Shown: one piece after another, positions 27,406 through 35,683 of the stretch
How the letters are laid out: every line of letters starts with the position of its first letter
Position numbering within the stretch: the stretch's first letter is position 1
From: Nocardioides limicola
GTDB lineage: Bacteria > Actinomycetota > Actinomycetes > Propionibacteriales > Nocardioidaceae
Reading direction: 5' to 3'
NCBI RefSeq assembly: GCF_016827675.1
Contig: NZ_JAERJA010000003.1
Span: 310,001-374,000, forward strand
Length of the DNA stretch: 64,000 nt
Program-made: the position numbers and the translations under genes
The notes under the pieces: generated by a model
The model's input: the letters and a program-made list of their open reading frames with translations, nothing else
Told to the model about the DNA's origin: nothing
Database searches by the model: none

Positions 27406-28804
27406 TCATGTGCCCGGTGATGCCGTGCACGGCCTCCTTGACCGCCTCGGACAGCGTCGGATGCGCGAACACGTTGCGGGAGACCTCGTCCGCGGTCAGG
27501 TCCCACTGCTGGGCCAGGGTGAGCGCGGGCAGCAGTTCGGTGACGTCCGGCCCGATCATGTGCGCACCGAGGATCTCGTTGAACTCGGCGTCGGCGACCA
27601 CCTTCACGAAGCCGACCGCGTCCCCGAGCCCCTGGGCCTTGCCGTTGGCCGAGAACGGGAACGTCGACGTCTTCACGTCGTACCCCCGCTCCTTGGCCTG
27701 CTCCTCGGAGTAGCCGAAGGAGCCGATCTGCGGCTGGCAGTAGGTGGCCCGCGGGATCATGTCGAAGTTGATCTCCTGGGTCTCCGCGTCGGCGATGGTC
27801 TCTGCGGCCACCACCCCCATCGCCTCGGCGACGTGGGCGAGCATCATCTTGCCGGTGACGTCACCGATCGCGTAGACGTTCGGCACGTTGGTGCGGCCGC
27901 GGCCGTCGATGGCGATGGCGCCGCGGTCGGTCAGTTCGACACCGGTGTTCTCCAGGCCGAAGCCCTCCACCCGGGGTGCGAAGCCGAAGGCAGCCAGGAA
28001 CTTGTCGGCGGCGAGCACCTCCTCGTCTCCGCCGCCGGCCGGAGCCACCGTGACCTTGACACCGGAGCCGGTGTCCTCGACACCCTTCACCGCAGTCGAG
28101 GTGAGGACCTTCACGCCGAGCTTCTTGTAGTGCTTGAGCAGCTCCTTGGAGACCGCCGCATCCTCGGTGGGCACCATCCGGTCAAGGAACTCGACGATGG
28201 TGACGTCGACACCGAAGTTCTTCATCACGTAGGCGAACTCGACGCCGATGGCGCCGGATCCTCCGATGATCATCGATGAGGGCAGCTCAGCGTCGAGGAT
28301 CTGCTCCTCGTAGGTGACCACGTTGCCGCCGATGCTGACGCCGGGGACGGTGCGCACCGTGGCGCCGGTGGCGATGATCAGGTGGTCGCAGGTGTAGGTG
28401 GTCGACGAGCCGTCGTTGCCGGCCACCTCGATGCCCTGCTTGCCGTCCTTGGCGCCGGTCAGGGTGCCCCATCCGTCGATCTCGGTGATCTTGTTCTTCT
28501 TCATCAGGTAGTGGACGCCCTTGACGATGCCGTCACTGACCTGGCGCGACCGCTGGTGCGTCGGCCCGTACGACATGGAGGCGTCGCCCTCGATGCCGAA
28601 CTTGGCCTTCTCGTGGGTGAGCAGGTGGGCGAGCTCGGCGTTCTTGAGCAGCGCCTTGGAGGGGATGCAGCCGACGTTGAGGCAGACGCCTCCCCAGTAC
28701 TGCTTCTCCACCACGGCGACGGACTGGCCGAGTTGGGCTGCACGGATGGCGGCGACGTACCCACCGGGGCCGGCACCGAGGACGAGGACGTTGAAGTGGG
28801 TCAC
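27395..28804 (-). CDS. lpd: Dihydrolipoyl dehydrogenase
   Basis: A 469-residue E3 subunit that reoxidises dihydrolipoamide of 2-oxoacid dehydrogenase or glycine cleavage complexes with NAD. It has the complete active site: redox pair Cys41/Cys46 in [16 protein letters not shown] loop [17 protein letters not shown]-binding [16 protein letters not shown], and the catalytic HPTLSE with His448. The contrast with the LpdA-type protein 1 kb away, which lacks the first Cys, is clear. GTG at 28804 follows TAGGCT at 7 nt. No E1 or E2 gene is nearby. Confidence 0.95.
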   Translation of the reverse strand: MTHFNVLVLGAGPGGYVAAIRAAQLGQSVAVVEKQYWGGVCLNVGCIPSKALLKNAELAHLLTHEKAKFGIEGDASMSYGPTHQRSRQVSDGIVKGVHYLMKKNKITEIDGWGTLTGAKDGKQGIEVAGNDGSSTTYTCDHLIIATGATVRTVPGVSIGGNVVTYEEQILDAELPSSMIIGGSGAIGVEFAYVMKNFGVDVTIVEFLDRMVPTEDAAVSKELLKHYKKLGVKVLTSTAVKGVEDTGSGVKVTVAPAGGGDEEVLAADKFLAAFGFAPRVEGFGLENTGVELTDRGAIAIDGRGRTNVPNVYAIGDVTGKMMLAHVAEAMGVVAAETIADAETQEINFDMIPRATYCQPQIGSFGYSEEQAKERGYDVKTSTFPFSANGKAQGLGDAVGFVKVVADAEFNEILGAHMIGPDVTELLPALTLAQQWDLTADEVSRNVFAHPTLSEAVKEAVHGITGHMINL

Positions 28805-28811
28805 GCCCCGA

Positions 28812-28817
28812 AGCCTA
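28812..28817 (-). promoter_or_regulatory. -10-like hexamer of lpd
   Basis: TAGGCT on the minus strand, 7 nt before the lpd GTG. Confidence 0.5.
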
Positions 28818-28879
28818 CTAGTGCCGCTGGGGCGACGGTGAGTGCGGACGGCACGGCTTGGCGGGGCCTGTCATGGTGG

Positions 28880-30073
28880 ATGAGTATGAGCATCTCGGAG
28901 ACCCCGCCCGCCAGCTCGGCCGGACGTGCGCTGGGGCGTCGGCACGCGGTGGCGATCGCTGCGGTGGCACCGGTGGCCGCACTCCTGGGCAGCCCCGCCG
29001 CCGCCGGCGTGCGACCCGAACGACTCCGCCTGCGACGCGACCCGGGCTCGCCGGTCGCCGCCCTGGACGTCGCCCTGCCCTCGTCCCAGGGTCGCTACCG
29101 GAGCCCGGTGATGGAGACGACCGGCTTCACCATGCTGGGGGTGACCTGGCGCTCGGGCCGGGGCACCGTCCGCGTCCGGGTCCGCGACGGCGCGGGCGGC
29201 TGGGGTCGGTGGCAGGTGCTCCGCGCCCTGCACGACGGCCCGGACGGCACCAGCGCGGAGGGCGCGCACAGTCCCCGAGCCACCGAACCGGTCTACGTCG
29301 GGCGCAGCGACGCCGTCCAGGTGGAGCTGATCGGCCGGCATCGTGACGCGGAGTTGGCGCTGATCGACACGGGCCGCCGCAACGACGACATCGAGCCGCC
29401 GGTCGAGCCGATGGCGAGGCCGACGCTGGAACCGACATCCGTGGACGCCCGGCAGAGCAGCGTCCCTCGTCCGCGGGTCCGCCGACGCCGGGCCTGGGGC
29501 GCCGACGACAGCCTCCTCAACGGCACCCCCGATCGCAACCGGACGATCAAGCAGGTGCACCTGCACCACACCGCCACCGGGAACAGTTACACCCGGCGCG
29601 AGGTCCCTGGGATCATCCGTGGCATCTACCGCTACCACACCCAGAACCTGGGCTGGTACGACATCGGCTACAACTTCCTCGTCGACCGGTTCGGCCGGAT
29701 CTGGGTGGGGCGCCGAGGCAGCGCGCACGCCACCCGACTGGTCCGCGGTGCGCACACCCGCGGGTTCAACCATGCCTCGATCGGGGTGGCGGTGATCGGC
29801 AACTTCGAGGATGCGACTTCGAACCGACGGATCGTCGGGGCCGTGGCCCGGATCGCCGCCTGGCGACTGGCCCAGTTCGACCGCAGGCCTCGGGCCAGGA
29901 TCCTGATGAAGTCACGAGGCAGCAGCCTGTACCCGAAGGGCGAGGAGGTCAGGCTCCCGGTGATCGACGGTCACCGCGACACCAACGCCACCGCCTGCCC
30001 GGGCGAGCACCTGTACGCGCGGTTGCCGAACATCCGGCGACGCACCAAGCGGCGGATCGACAGGCTCTCCTGA
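28880..30073 (+). CDS. Secreted peptidoglycan-recognition-type amidase
   Basis: A 397-residue exported protein. The N-terminus carries basic residues and a hydrophobic stretch ending SPAAAG, fitting a signal peptide. A beta-rich segment of about 170 residues follows, then an amidase_2/PGRP domain from about residue 204 (RAWGADDSLLNG). Zinc-site features are HHTATGN near 228, YNFLVDRFGRIWVGR, NHASIGVAVIGNF and the HRDTNATACPG loop near the end. Such enzymes cut the amide between muramic acid and L-Ala. ATG at 28880 is used; a second ATG sits at 28886. The C-terminus is very basic. Confidence 0.88.
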   Translation: MSMSISETPPASSAGRALGRRHAVAIAAVAPVAALLGSPAAAGVRPERLRLRRDPGSPVAALDVALPSSQGRYRSPVMETTGFTMLGVTWRSGRGTVRVRVRDGAGGWGRWQVLRALHDGPDGTSAEGAHSPRATEPVYVGRSDAVQVELIGRHRDAELALIDTGRRNDDIEPPVEPMARPTLEPTSVDARQSSVPRPRVRRRRAWGADDSLLNGTPDRNRTIKQVHLHHTATGNSYTRREVPGIIRGIYRYHTQNLGWYDIGYNFLVDRFGRIWVGRRGSAHATRLVRGAHTRGFNHASIGVAVIGNFEDATSNRRIVGAVARIAAWRLAQFDRRPRARILMKSRGSSLYPKGEEVRLPVIDGHRDTNATACPGEHLYARLPNIRRRTKRRIDRLS

Positions 30074-30078
30074 CCGGC

Positions 30079-30084
30079 TAGGGT
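30079..30084 (+). promoter_or_regulatory. -10-like hexamer of the cyclotransferase-like gene
   Basis: TAGGGT, 7 nt before the GTG at 30092. Confidence 0.5.
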
Positions 30085-30091
30085 GACGCAC

Positions 30092-30544
30092 GTGACGCTG
30101 TATGCCGCCTACGGGACGAACCTGGATCCCGCCCGGATGAGTGAGCGGTGCCCACACTCGCCATTGCGCAGCACCGGCTGGCTGACCGGCTGGCGACTCA
30201 CCTTCGGCGGTGAGGAGCACGGCTGGGACGGCGCCCTGGCCACCATCGTCGAGGATCCGCTCGAGCAGGTCTTCGTGGCCGTGTACGACGTGACACCGGA
30301 AGACTCCGCCGCCCTGGACGGCTGGGACTCCGCCGACACCGGCCTCTACCGGCGGGTGAAGGTGAGAGTGGCCACCATGACCGGAGAACTGGTCGCCTGG
30401 GCCTACGTGCTGGACGCGTTCGAGGGGGGTCTGCCGAGCGCGTCGTACCTCGGCGTACTGGCTGACGCTGCGGAGGCAGCCGACGCGCCGGTCGACTATG
30501 TGGCGTCGTTGCGCCGTCGTGCCTGCCGTTCCACCGGCCTGTGA
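30092..30544 (+). CDS. Gamma-glutamylcyclotransferase-like protein
   Basis: A 150-residue protein of the AIG2/GGCT fold. The opening VTLYAAYGTNLDPARM matches the YGSN substrate loop, and YDVTPEDSAALDGWDSADTG corresponds to the region that normally carries the catalytic Glu (LDxxEG). Here that position appears to be Asp (GWDSAD), so activity is doubtful or different. GTG at 30092 follows TAGGGT by 7 nt; the GTG at 30083 falls inside that hexamer and is rejected. It is followed closely by deoD. Fold assignment is fairly sure, function is not. Confidence 0.75.
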   Translation: MTLYAAYGTNLDPARMSERCPHSPLRSTGWLTGWRLTFGGEEHGWDGALATIVEDPLEQVFVAVYDVTPEDSAALDGWDSADTGLYRRVKVRVATMTGELVAWAYVLDAFEGGLPSASYLGVLADAAEAADAPVDYVASLRRRACRSTGL

Positions 30545-30558
30545 CCCGTCCACCCGGC

Positions 30559-30564
30559 TAGAGT
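30559..30564 (+). promoter_or_regulatory. -10-like hexamer of deoD
   Basis: TAGAGT, 7 nt before the GTG at 30572. Confidence 0.5.
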
Positions 30565-30571
30565 GCGGCGG

Positions 30572-31366
30572 GTGACCGAGACACTGCCAGGCCAGGCCGC
30601 CGCCGAACTCGCCCGACTGACCGGGATCGCCCGTCACGACGCCGCCGTGGTGCTCGGCTCCGGCTGGCTACCCGCCGCCGACGCGCTGGGCGAGGTGACC
30701 GCGGAGCTCCTCACCACCGACCTGCCCGGCTTCGCCCCGCCGGCGGTGGCCGGCCACGCCGGGAAGCTCCGGTCGGTGCGGGCCGGTGACCGGAACGTGC
30801 TGGTGATGCTGGGCCGGACCCACCTCTACGAGGGCCTGGGCGTCGCCGCCGTCGTGCACGGGGTCCGCACCGCGGCCGCCGCGGGCTGCCGGACCGTCGT
30901 ACTCACCAACGGCTGCGGGGGGCTCAACCCGAGTTGGCAGCCGGGTACTCCGGTGCTGATCAGCGACCACATCAACCTGACCGGCACCTCGCCGATCGAG
31001 GGCGCCAACTTCGTCGATCTCACCGACCTCTACTCGGCGCGACTGCGTGGCCTGTGCCGGTCCATCGACTCCTCCCTGGACGAGGGGGTCTATGTGCAAC
31101 TGCGCGGCCCTCACTACGAGACCCCCGCCGAGATCGGCATGGTGCGGGCGATCGGCGGCGACCTGGTCGGGATGAGCACCACGTTGGAGGCGATCGCAGC
31201 ACGCGAGGCCGGCCTGGAGGTGCTCGGCCTGAGCCTGGTCACCAACCTGGCCGCCGGCATCACCGGCGAGCCCCTCAACCACGCCGAGGTGCTGGAGGCC
31301 GGCCGGGCGGCCGCCTCCCGGATGGGCGCCCTGCTCGCCTCGGTGGTGCGCGACCCCGCCTTCTGA
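30572..31366 (+). CDS. deoD: Purine nucleoside phosphorylase (trimeric class)
   Basis: A 264-residue enzyme splitting purine (deoxy)nucleosides with phosphate into base and (deoxy)ribose-1-phosphate. Diagnostic stretches of the trimeric NP-II class are the GSGW phosphate loop, [25 protein letters not shown] and [12 protein letters not shown], then [12 protein letters not shown] and [12 protein letters not shown] at 30572 has TAGAGT 7 nt upstream and no ribosome binding site. In M. tuberculosis the next gene is the phosphomannomutase homologue; here a large hairpin and the heme operon separate them. It supplies the pathway completed by the mutase and DeoC. Confidence 0.93.
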   Translation: MTETLPGQAAAELARLTGIARHDAAVVLGSGWLPAADALGEVTAELLTTDLPGFAPPAVAGHAGKLRSVRAGDRNVLVMLGRTHLYEGLGVAAVVHGVRTAAAAGCRTVVLTNGCGGLNPSWQPGTPVLISDHINLTGTSPIEGANFVDLTDLYSARLRGLCRSIDSSLDEGVYVQLRGPHYETPAEIGMVRAIGGDLVGMSTTLEAIAAREAGLEVLGLSLVTNLAAGITGEPLNHAEVLEAGRAAASRMGALLASVVRDPAF

Positions 31367-31394
31367 CCCCCCTCTCTCCCCCCCGGGCGGAAGA

Positions 31395-31468
31395 GCCTGA
31401 TGTCAGGGGCTGCTGACTGTTGTCAGGGGTTGCAACCCCTGACAGTCAGAACAGCCTGACATCAGGGC
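31395..31468. terminator. Large compound hairpin after deoD
   Basis: An inner perfect palindrome (arm GTCAGGGGTTG, 31422-31443) extends with a bulge through TGAC/GTCA. It is enclosed by an outer pair, GCCTGATGTCAGG at 31395 against CCTGACATCAGGGC ending at 31468. The motif TGTCAGG therefore occurs four times in alternating orientation. It probably terminates deoD and insulates the iron-regulated promoter that follows; it could also bind a protein. Confidence 0.7.
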
Positions 31469-31484
31469 TTTCCGGCGACCCCCT

Positions 31485-31541
31485 TTGCATGGCATCACAA
31501 AGTATGGTTAGGCTACCCTTGCACAGGTAACCCTTACCTAA
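31485..31541 (+). promoter_or_regulatory. Promoter with two DtxR/IdeR-type iron boxes
   Basis: TTGCAT (31485) and TAGGCT (31509) with 18 bases between them form a plausible promoter. Over and after the -10 lie two 19-bp matches to the IdeR/DtxR consensus: 31503-31521 with 14 of 19 positions and 31523-31541 with 13 of 19, counted by hand. Repression by iron-loaded regulator would switch off the heme-uptake operon when iron is plentiful. Confidence 0.75.
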
Positions 31542-31556
31542 CTTCATGGGGATGAT

Positions 31557-32657
31557 ATGCGGGGAACACGACTGGTCGGACTGATCGCGGCCGCTGCGAC
31601 AGTGCTGGCGACCGCCGGTTGCGAGGTCGGGCACTCCGACGTGGGCCACGACACGGCCTCCCCCGCCGCCATCCCGGCGATCGCCGACGTCTCCCCCGCC
31701 GCCGACCCGCGCGGCCACCATGGTGTGGTGCAGGTGGCCCTGCCCGAAGTCACCATCGACCCGGTGATCGACGACCCGACACCTGACCTCCCGACCAACG
31801 TGGTGGACCACCAGGGCACCGAGGTCGTCGTCGAGGACGTCTCCCGGATCCTCGCCCTGGACATCTACGGCACCCTGGCGCACACCGTCTTCGAACTCGG
31901 CCTGGGTCACCAGGTGGTGGGCCGCGACGTCTCCACCCAGTTCCCCCAGGCCGCCGACCTGCCGCTGGTCACTCAGAACGGCCACGAACTCAACGCCGAG
32001 GCGATCCTGGACCTGGACCCCACCCTGGTGATCACCGACACCTCCCTCGGCCCGTGGCAGGTGGTCGAGCAACTGCGCGACGCAGGAGTCACCGTCGTGG
32101 TGGTCGACCCCGAGCGCAGCATCGACAATCTCGCCGCACTGACCCAGCAGGTCGCCGACGCGCTCGGGCTGCCGGAAGTGGGCCGTGAGCTCGGTGACCG
32201 GATCCAGGCCCAGGCCGACGCCGTCCGCGCCGACATCGAGGCGGTCGCCCCCACCGACGACCGTGCCCGGCTCCGGGCGGTCTTCCTCTATGTCCGCGGG
32301 TCGGCCGGGGTGTACTACATGTTCGGGGAGGGCTCGGGTGCCCAGGGCCTGCTGCAGGCGGTCGGCGCGTACGACGTGGCCGCCGAGATCGGCTGGGCCG
32401 GGATGCGTCCGATCACCGACGAGGGCCTGGTCCATGCCCAACCGGACGTGATCGTGATGATGACCGGCGGCCTCGACTCGGTCGGCGGCATCGACGGGCT
32501 GATCGACCGGTTCCCTGCCATCGCGCAGACGCCCGCCGGCGAACAGCAGCGGGTGGTCGCGATGCCTGACACCCAGATCCTCAGCTTCGGGCCGCGTGCG
32601 GCCGAGGTCCTCAACGCGCTGGCTGTGGCGTTGTACGCACCCGAGGAGCTGTCGTGA
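31557..32657 (+). CDS. hmuT: Heme ABC transporter substrate-binding lipoprotein
   Basis: A 366-residue lipoprotein of the HmuT family: signal peptide with lipobox LATAGC (Cys22), a low-complexity linker, then the helical-backbone binding protein from about residue 90 (EVVVEDVSRILALDIYGTL). Two alpha/beta lobes follow, with ELNAEAILDLDPTLVITD and RPITDEGLVHAQPDVIVMM. It would capture heme at the outer face of the membrane and pass it to HmuU. ATG at 31557 lies 15 bp after the second iron box, with a purine-rich GGGG upstream. The stop overlaps the hmuU start as GTGA. Confidence 0.92.
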   Translation: MRGTRLVGLIAAAATVLATAGCEVGHSDVGHDTASPAAIPAIADVSPAADPRGHHGVVQVALPEVTIDPVIDDPTPDLPTNVVDHQGTEVVVEDVSRILALDIYGTLAHTVFELGLGHQVVGRDVSTQFPQAADLPLVTQNGHELNAEAILDLDPTLVITDTSLGPWQVVEQLRDAGVTVVVVDPERSIDNLAALTQQVADALGLPEVGRELGDRIQAQADAVRADIEAVAPTDDRARLRAVFLYVRGSAGVYYMFGEGSGAQGLLQAVGAYDVAAEIGWAGMRPITDEGLVHAQPDVIVMMTGGLDSVGGIDGLIDRFPAIAQTPAGEQQRVVAMPDTQILSFGPRAAEVLNALAVALYAPEELS

Positions 32658-33751
32658 CCCAGACGCACCTCCAGGCGCCTCCGGCACGGACCAGTCGACC
32701 CACGCCGCCAGTCACCCCGGAGCGACGCACCGTCGCTCTCTTCGTCGCCCTCAGCATGGCGTTGGTGGTGGCCAGCATCGTCGCCGCCGGCTCCGGCCAG
32801 CTCCCGGTCCCGTTCGTCGAGGTGGTCGGCTCGGTGCTGCACCGGTTCGGCATCGACCTCGGTCCGCTGCCCAGTCACCCTCGCGGCGAGGCGACGCTGT
32901 GGAGCATCCGCTTCCCCCGGGTGGGGATGGCGATCCTCGTCGGCGCCTCGCTGGCGGTCGCCGGAGCCCTGATGCAGGGGGTATTCGGGAACCCGCTGGC
33001 CGAGCCGAGCGTGGTCGGCGTCTCGGCCGGCGCCGCGGTCGCGGCGGCCGCCGCGATCGTCTTCGGCCTCACCTTCGCCGGGGCCTGGACGGTGGCAGCC
33101 TGCGCGTTCATCGGCGGCCTCGTCACCACCTTCGTGGTCTATGCGCTCTCCCGCGCCGATGGGCGGACCGAGGTGGTGACGTTGGTGCTGACCGGGATCG
33201 CGGTCAATGCGGTCGCCGGAGCCCTGCTGGCGTTGCTGCTCTTCCTCGGTGACACCCAGGCCCGCGAGCAGATCGTCTTCTGGCAACTGGGCAGCCTCAA
33301 CGGCAGCCGTGGCGCCTACCTGCTGGTGGTCGCCCCGCTGGCCGCCGCCGGCCTGGTGGCCGCCATCGCCTTCTCCCGGCGCCTCGACCTGCTGGCGTTG
33401 GGAGACCGCCCCGCCCGCCACCTGGGGCTGCACGTCGAGCGCTTCCGGATGCTGACCATCGTGGCGGTCGCGCTGCTGACCGCCGCCGCGGTCAGCTTCT
33501 GCGGGATCGTCGCCTTCGTCGGCCTGATCGTGCCGCACCTGGTCCGGATGGTCACCGGCCCGGGGCATCGGGTGCTGATCCCCGCCTGCATGCTGGCCGG
33601 CGCCCTGCTCCTGGTGTGCGCCGATCTGGTGGCCCGAACCGCGGTCGCCTACGCCGACCTGCCGCTGGGCATGCTGACCTCGCTGGTCGGTGGCCCGCTC
33701 TTCTTCTGGCTGCTGCGCCGGGCTCGTCGTACCGCCGGAGGATGGGCATGA
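32654..33751 (+). CDS. hmuU: Heme ABC transporter permease
   Basis: A 365-residue FecCD-type permease with a long hydrophilic N-terminus (about 25 residues) and nine to ten membrane helices. Family signatures are RFPRVGMAILVGASLAVAG, MQGVFGNPLAEPSVVGVS and GIVAFVGLIVPHLVRM, with the coupling-helix glycine in the last. GTG at 32654 overlaps the hmuT stop, and the stop overlaps the hmuV start as ATGA. The three are therefore co-translated. Confidence 0.93.
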   Translation: MTQTHLQAPPARTSRPTPPVTPERRTVALFVALSMALVVASIVAAGSGQLPVPFVEVVGSVLHRFGIDLGPLPSHPRGEATLWSIRFPRVGMAILVGASLAVAGALMQGVFGNPLAEPSVVGVSAGAAVAAAAAIVFGLTFAGAWTVAACAFIGGLVTTFVVYALSRADGRTEVVTLVLTGIAVNAVAGALLALLLFLGDTQAREQIVFWQLGSLNGSRGAYLLVVAPLAAAGLVAAIAFSRRLDLLALGDRPARHLGLHVERFRMLTIVAVALLTAAAVSFCGIVAFVGLIVPHLVRMVTGPGHRVLIPACMLAGALLLVCADLVARTAVAYADLPLGMLTSLVGGPLFFWLLRRARRTAGGWA

Positions 33752-34551
33752 GGCGACCCGCGCTGCGCGCCCGGGGGGTGAGCGTCCGGATCGGGGCGGC
33801 CACCCTCCTCGACTCCGTCTCCCTCGACGTACACGCGGGCGAACTCGTCGCGCTCGTCGGCCCGAACGGAGCCGGCAAATCGACGCTGCTGTCGGTGCTG
33901 ACCGGGGATCTGACACCCTTCTCGGGCACGGTCGACGTACACGGCCGTCCGGTGACCGAGTGGACGCTCGGCGAGCTCGCCCGGGAACGAGCAGTGCTGA
34001 CCCAGGAACACCGGGTCGCCTTCCCGTTCCCCGTCGGCGACGTGGTGCGGATGGGACGCAACCCGTGGCGCGGCACTCCTGCCGAGGACCTCGACGACCT
34101 CGAGGTGGCGGCCGCCATGCACGACTGCGAGGTGACCCACCTGGCGCAGCGGCGACTGCCCACCTGCTCGGGAGGCGAGAAGGCCCGCACCGCACTCGCC
34201 CGGGTGCTGGCCCAGCGAACCGGGATCCTGCTGCTCGACGAACCGACCGCCGCCCTGGACCTGGGGCACAGCGAGACGGTGCTGGCCAGGGTGCGTGCGC
34301 GGGTGGACGCCGGGGCGGCCGGCGTGATCGTCGTGCACGACCTCAACCTCGCCGCCGCCTGGGCCGACCGGGTGGTCCTCCTGGATCGCGGCCAGACCGT
34401 GGCCGACGGCGGGATCGACGAGGTACTGACCAGCGACCTGCTCTCCCGGGTCTACGAGCATCCGGTGGAGGTGCTACGGCACCCGGTGACCGGCGGGCTG
34501 CTGGTGCTCCCGGACCGGATCACCGCCGCGCGCCAACGACTGGAGGTCTGA
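33748..34551 (+). CDS. hmuV: Heme ABC transporter ATP-binding protein
   Basis: A 267-residue ATPase: Walker A GPNGAGKST at residues 38-46, a Q-loop around LTQEHR, signature CSGGE near residue 140 (Cys in place of the usual Leu), Walker B LLLDEP near 161-166, and the H-loop VVHDLNLAAAWAD. The ATG at 33748 overlaps the hmuU stop and follows GGAGG; a second ATG six bases earlier is less well placed. It powers heme import with HmuTU. Confidence 0.93.
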   Translation: MRRPALRARGVSVRIGAATLLDSVSLDVHAGELVALVGPNGAGKSTLLSVLTGDLTPFSGTVDVHGRPVTEWTLGELARERAVLTQEHRVAFPFPVGDVVRMGRNPWRGTPAEDLDDLEVAAAMHDCEVTHLAQRRLPTCSGGEKARTALARVLAQRTGILLLDEPTAALDLGHSETVLARVRARVDAGAAGVIVVHDLNLAAAWADRVVLLDRGQTVADGGIDEVLTSDLLSRVYEHPVEVLRHPVTGGLLVLPDRITAARQRLEV

Positions 34552-34554
34552 ACA

Positions 34555-35682
34555 GTGACTCGCCGACTCTGTGCCACCCTGCTCGCGGCCCTGCTGGGCT
34601 GCGCGTGTGTGGTGATCGTGACCACCCCGGCCCAGGCGGCCGCCCGCGTCACCGTCGTGAACGACCGTGGCGGTGCGGCCGCCGACGTCACGTATCGGAC
34701 CGCGCTGACCGTGTCGGGGACCGGGTTCCACGCGGTGCAGGGTGGTTTCGGGGGGCTCTACGTCGCCTTCGGTTGGGTACGCCGCTCCGGCTGGCAGCCC
34801 TCGTCCGGCGGGATCAGCGGCAGCGACTACAAGTACGTGCCCGACAGTGAGAGCGGGGACAACCAGGGCTACCTGAGGTTCGTCGCCTTCCCGGGCAGTT
34901 CCACCGCCGACGACGCACATGCGGTGATGAGCCGGAACGGCGCCTGGTCGGTCGAGCTGACCGTGCCCGGACCCGTCTTCTCCAGCGTCGACCGGGACGG
35001 CCAGGTGAGCACCGTGGACTGCCGCGAGGTGACCTGCGGGGTGATCACCATCGGCGCGCACGGTGTCAAGAACGCCGCCAACGAGACCTTCACCCCGGTC
35101 CGCTTCGGCAACGTCTACAAGGTCGAGGACCAGCAGCCCGGCACCCCCGCGCAGCCCAGCACCCCCGCGCAGCCCAGCAGCCCGGCATCGCCCGGCACTC
35201 CGACCGCCGAACCCCCGGCGCCGGTCGGCGAGAACGACGACGAACCAGTCGAAGCGGAGGAGGTCGTCGACGACTCGGAGGTCGACGAAGCCAACGCCAC
35301 CGTGTCCGTCGACCGGGCCACCGCCGCCCAGGGCCAGGTGTTGGCCTTCACCGGCTCCGGCTTCACCCCCGGCGAGATGGTGCTGGCACTGCTCGACGAC
35401 GGTCTCGCCGCCGTCGGCCCACTGCCGGCCGGCGAGCACGGCGACGTGGCCGGGCTGATTCAGCTTCCGGTCGGCATCGGGCCGGGCACCCACGAGCTGA
35501 GGCTGCTGGGGGCTGCGTCGGGCGAGCGGCCCAGCGAACGGTTCGCGATCCGCGCCGTGGCCACCGGGCCCGACCCCCGGCGCGCGCAGCCGCCGACGAT
35601 CTTCGTCGCGGCCTCGGGGTTGGTGCTCGCCCTGGCGCTGGCCCGACTGCTGTGGGTGCTCCGCCGACGGAGAGTGCCCTGA
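34555..35682 (+). CDS. Exported membrane-anchored protein of the heme operon
   Basis: A 375-residue protein with a signal peptide (residues 1-29, ending AQAA), an immunoglobulin-like module (about 30-195) containing GGLYVAFGW and CREVTC, and a Pro/Thr linker with PAQPSTPAQPSS repeats. An acidic stretch and a second Ig-like domain (FTGSGFTPGEMVLALLDDG) follow. The C-terminus is a membrane helix followed by RRRR, which would leave it on the outer face. It has no HtaA domain, but its first module reappears in the protein at 37035-38927. A role in heme capture beside HmuT is inferred from position only. GTG starts three bases after hmuV. Confidence 0.8.
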   Translation: MTRRLCATLLAALLGCACVVIVTTPAQAAARVTVVNDRGGAAADVTYRTALTVSGTGFHAVQGGFGGLYVAFGWVRRSGWQPSSGGISGSDYKYVPDSESGDNQGYLRFVAFPGSSTADDAHAVMSRNGAWSVELTVPGPVFSSVDRDGQVSTVDCREVTCGVITIGAHGVKNAANETFTPVRFGNVYKVEDQQPGTPAQPSTPAQPSSPASPGTPTAEPPAPVGENDDEPVEAEEVVDDSEVDEANATVSVDRATAAQGQVLAFTGSGFTPGEMVLALLDDGLAAVGPLPAGEHGDVAGLIQLPVGIGPGTHELRLLGAASGERPSERFAIRAVATGPDPRRAQPPTIFVAASGLVLALALARLLWVLRRRRVP

Positions 35683-35683
35683 G

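Noticed and set aside
28382..28879. Upstream extension of the PGRP amidase frame
   Set aside because: It runs antisense through lpd and would bury the signal peptide.
31395..31468. CRISPR-like array from four TGTCAGG motifs
   Set aside because: The motifs alternate in orientation and pair as a hairpin; there are no constant repeats with unique spacers and no cas genes.
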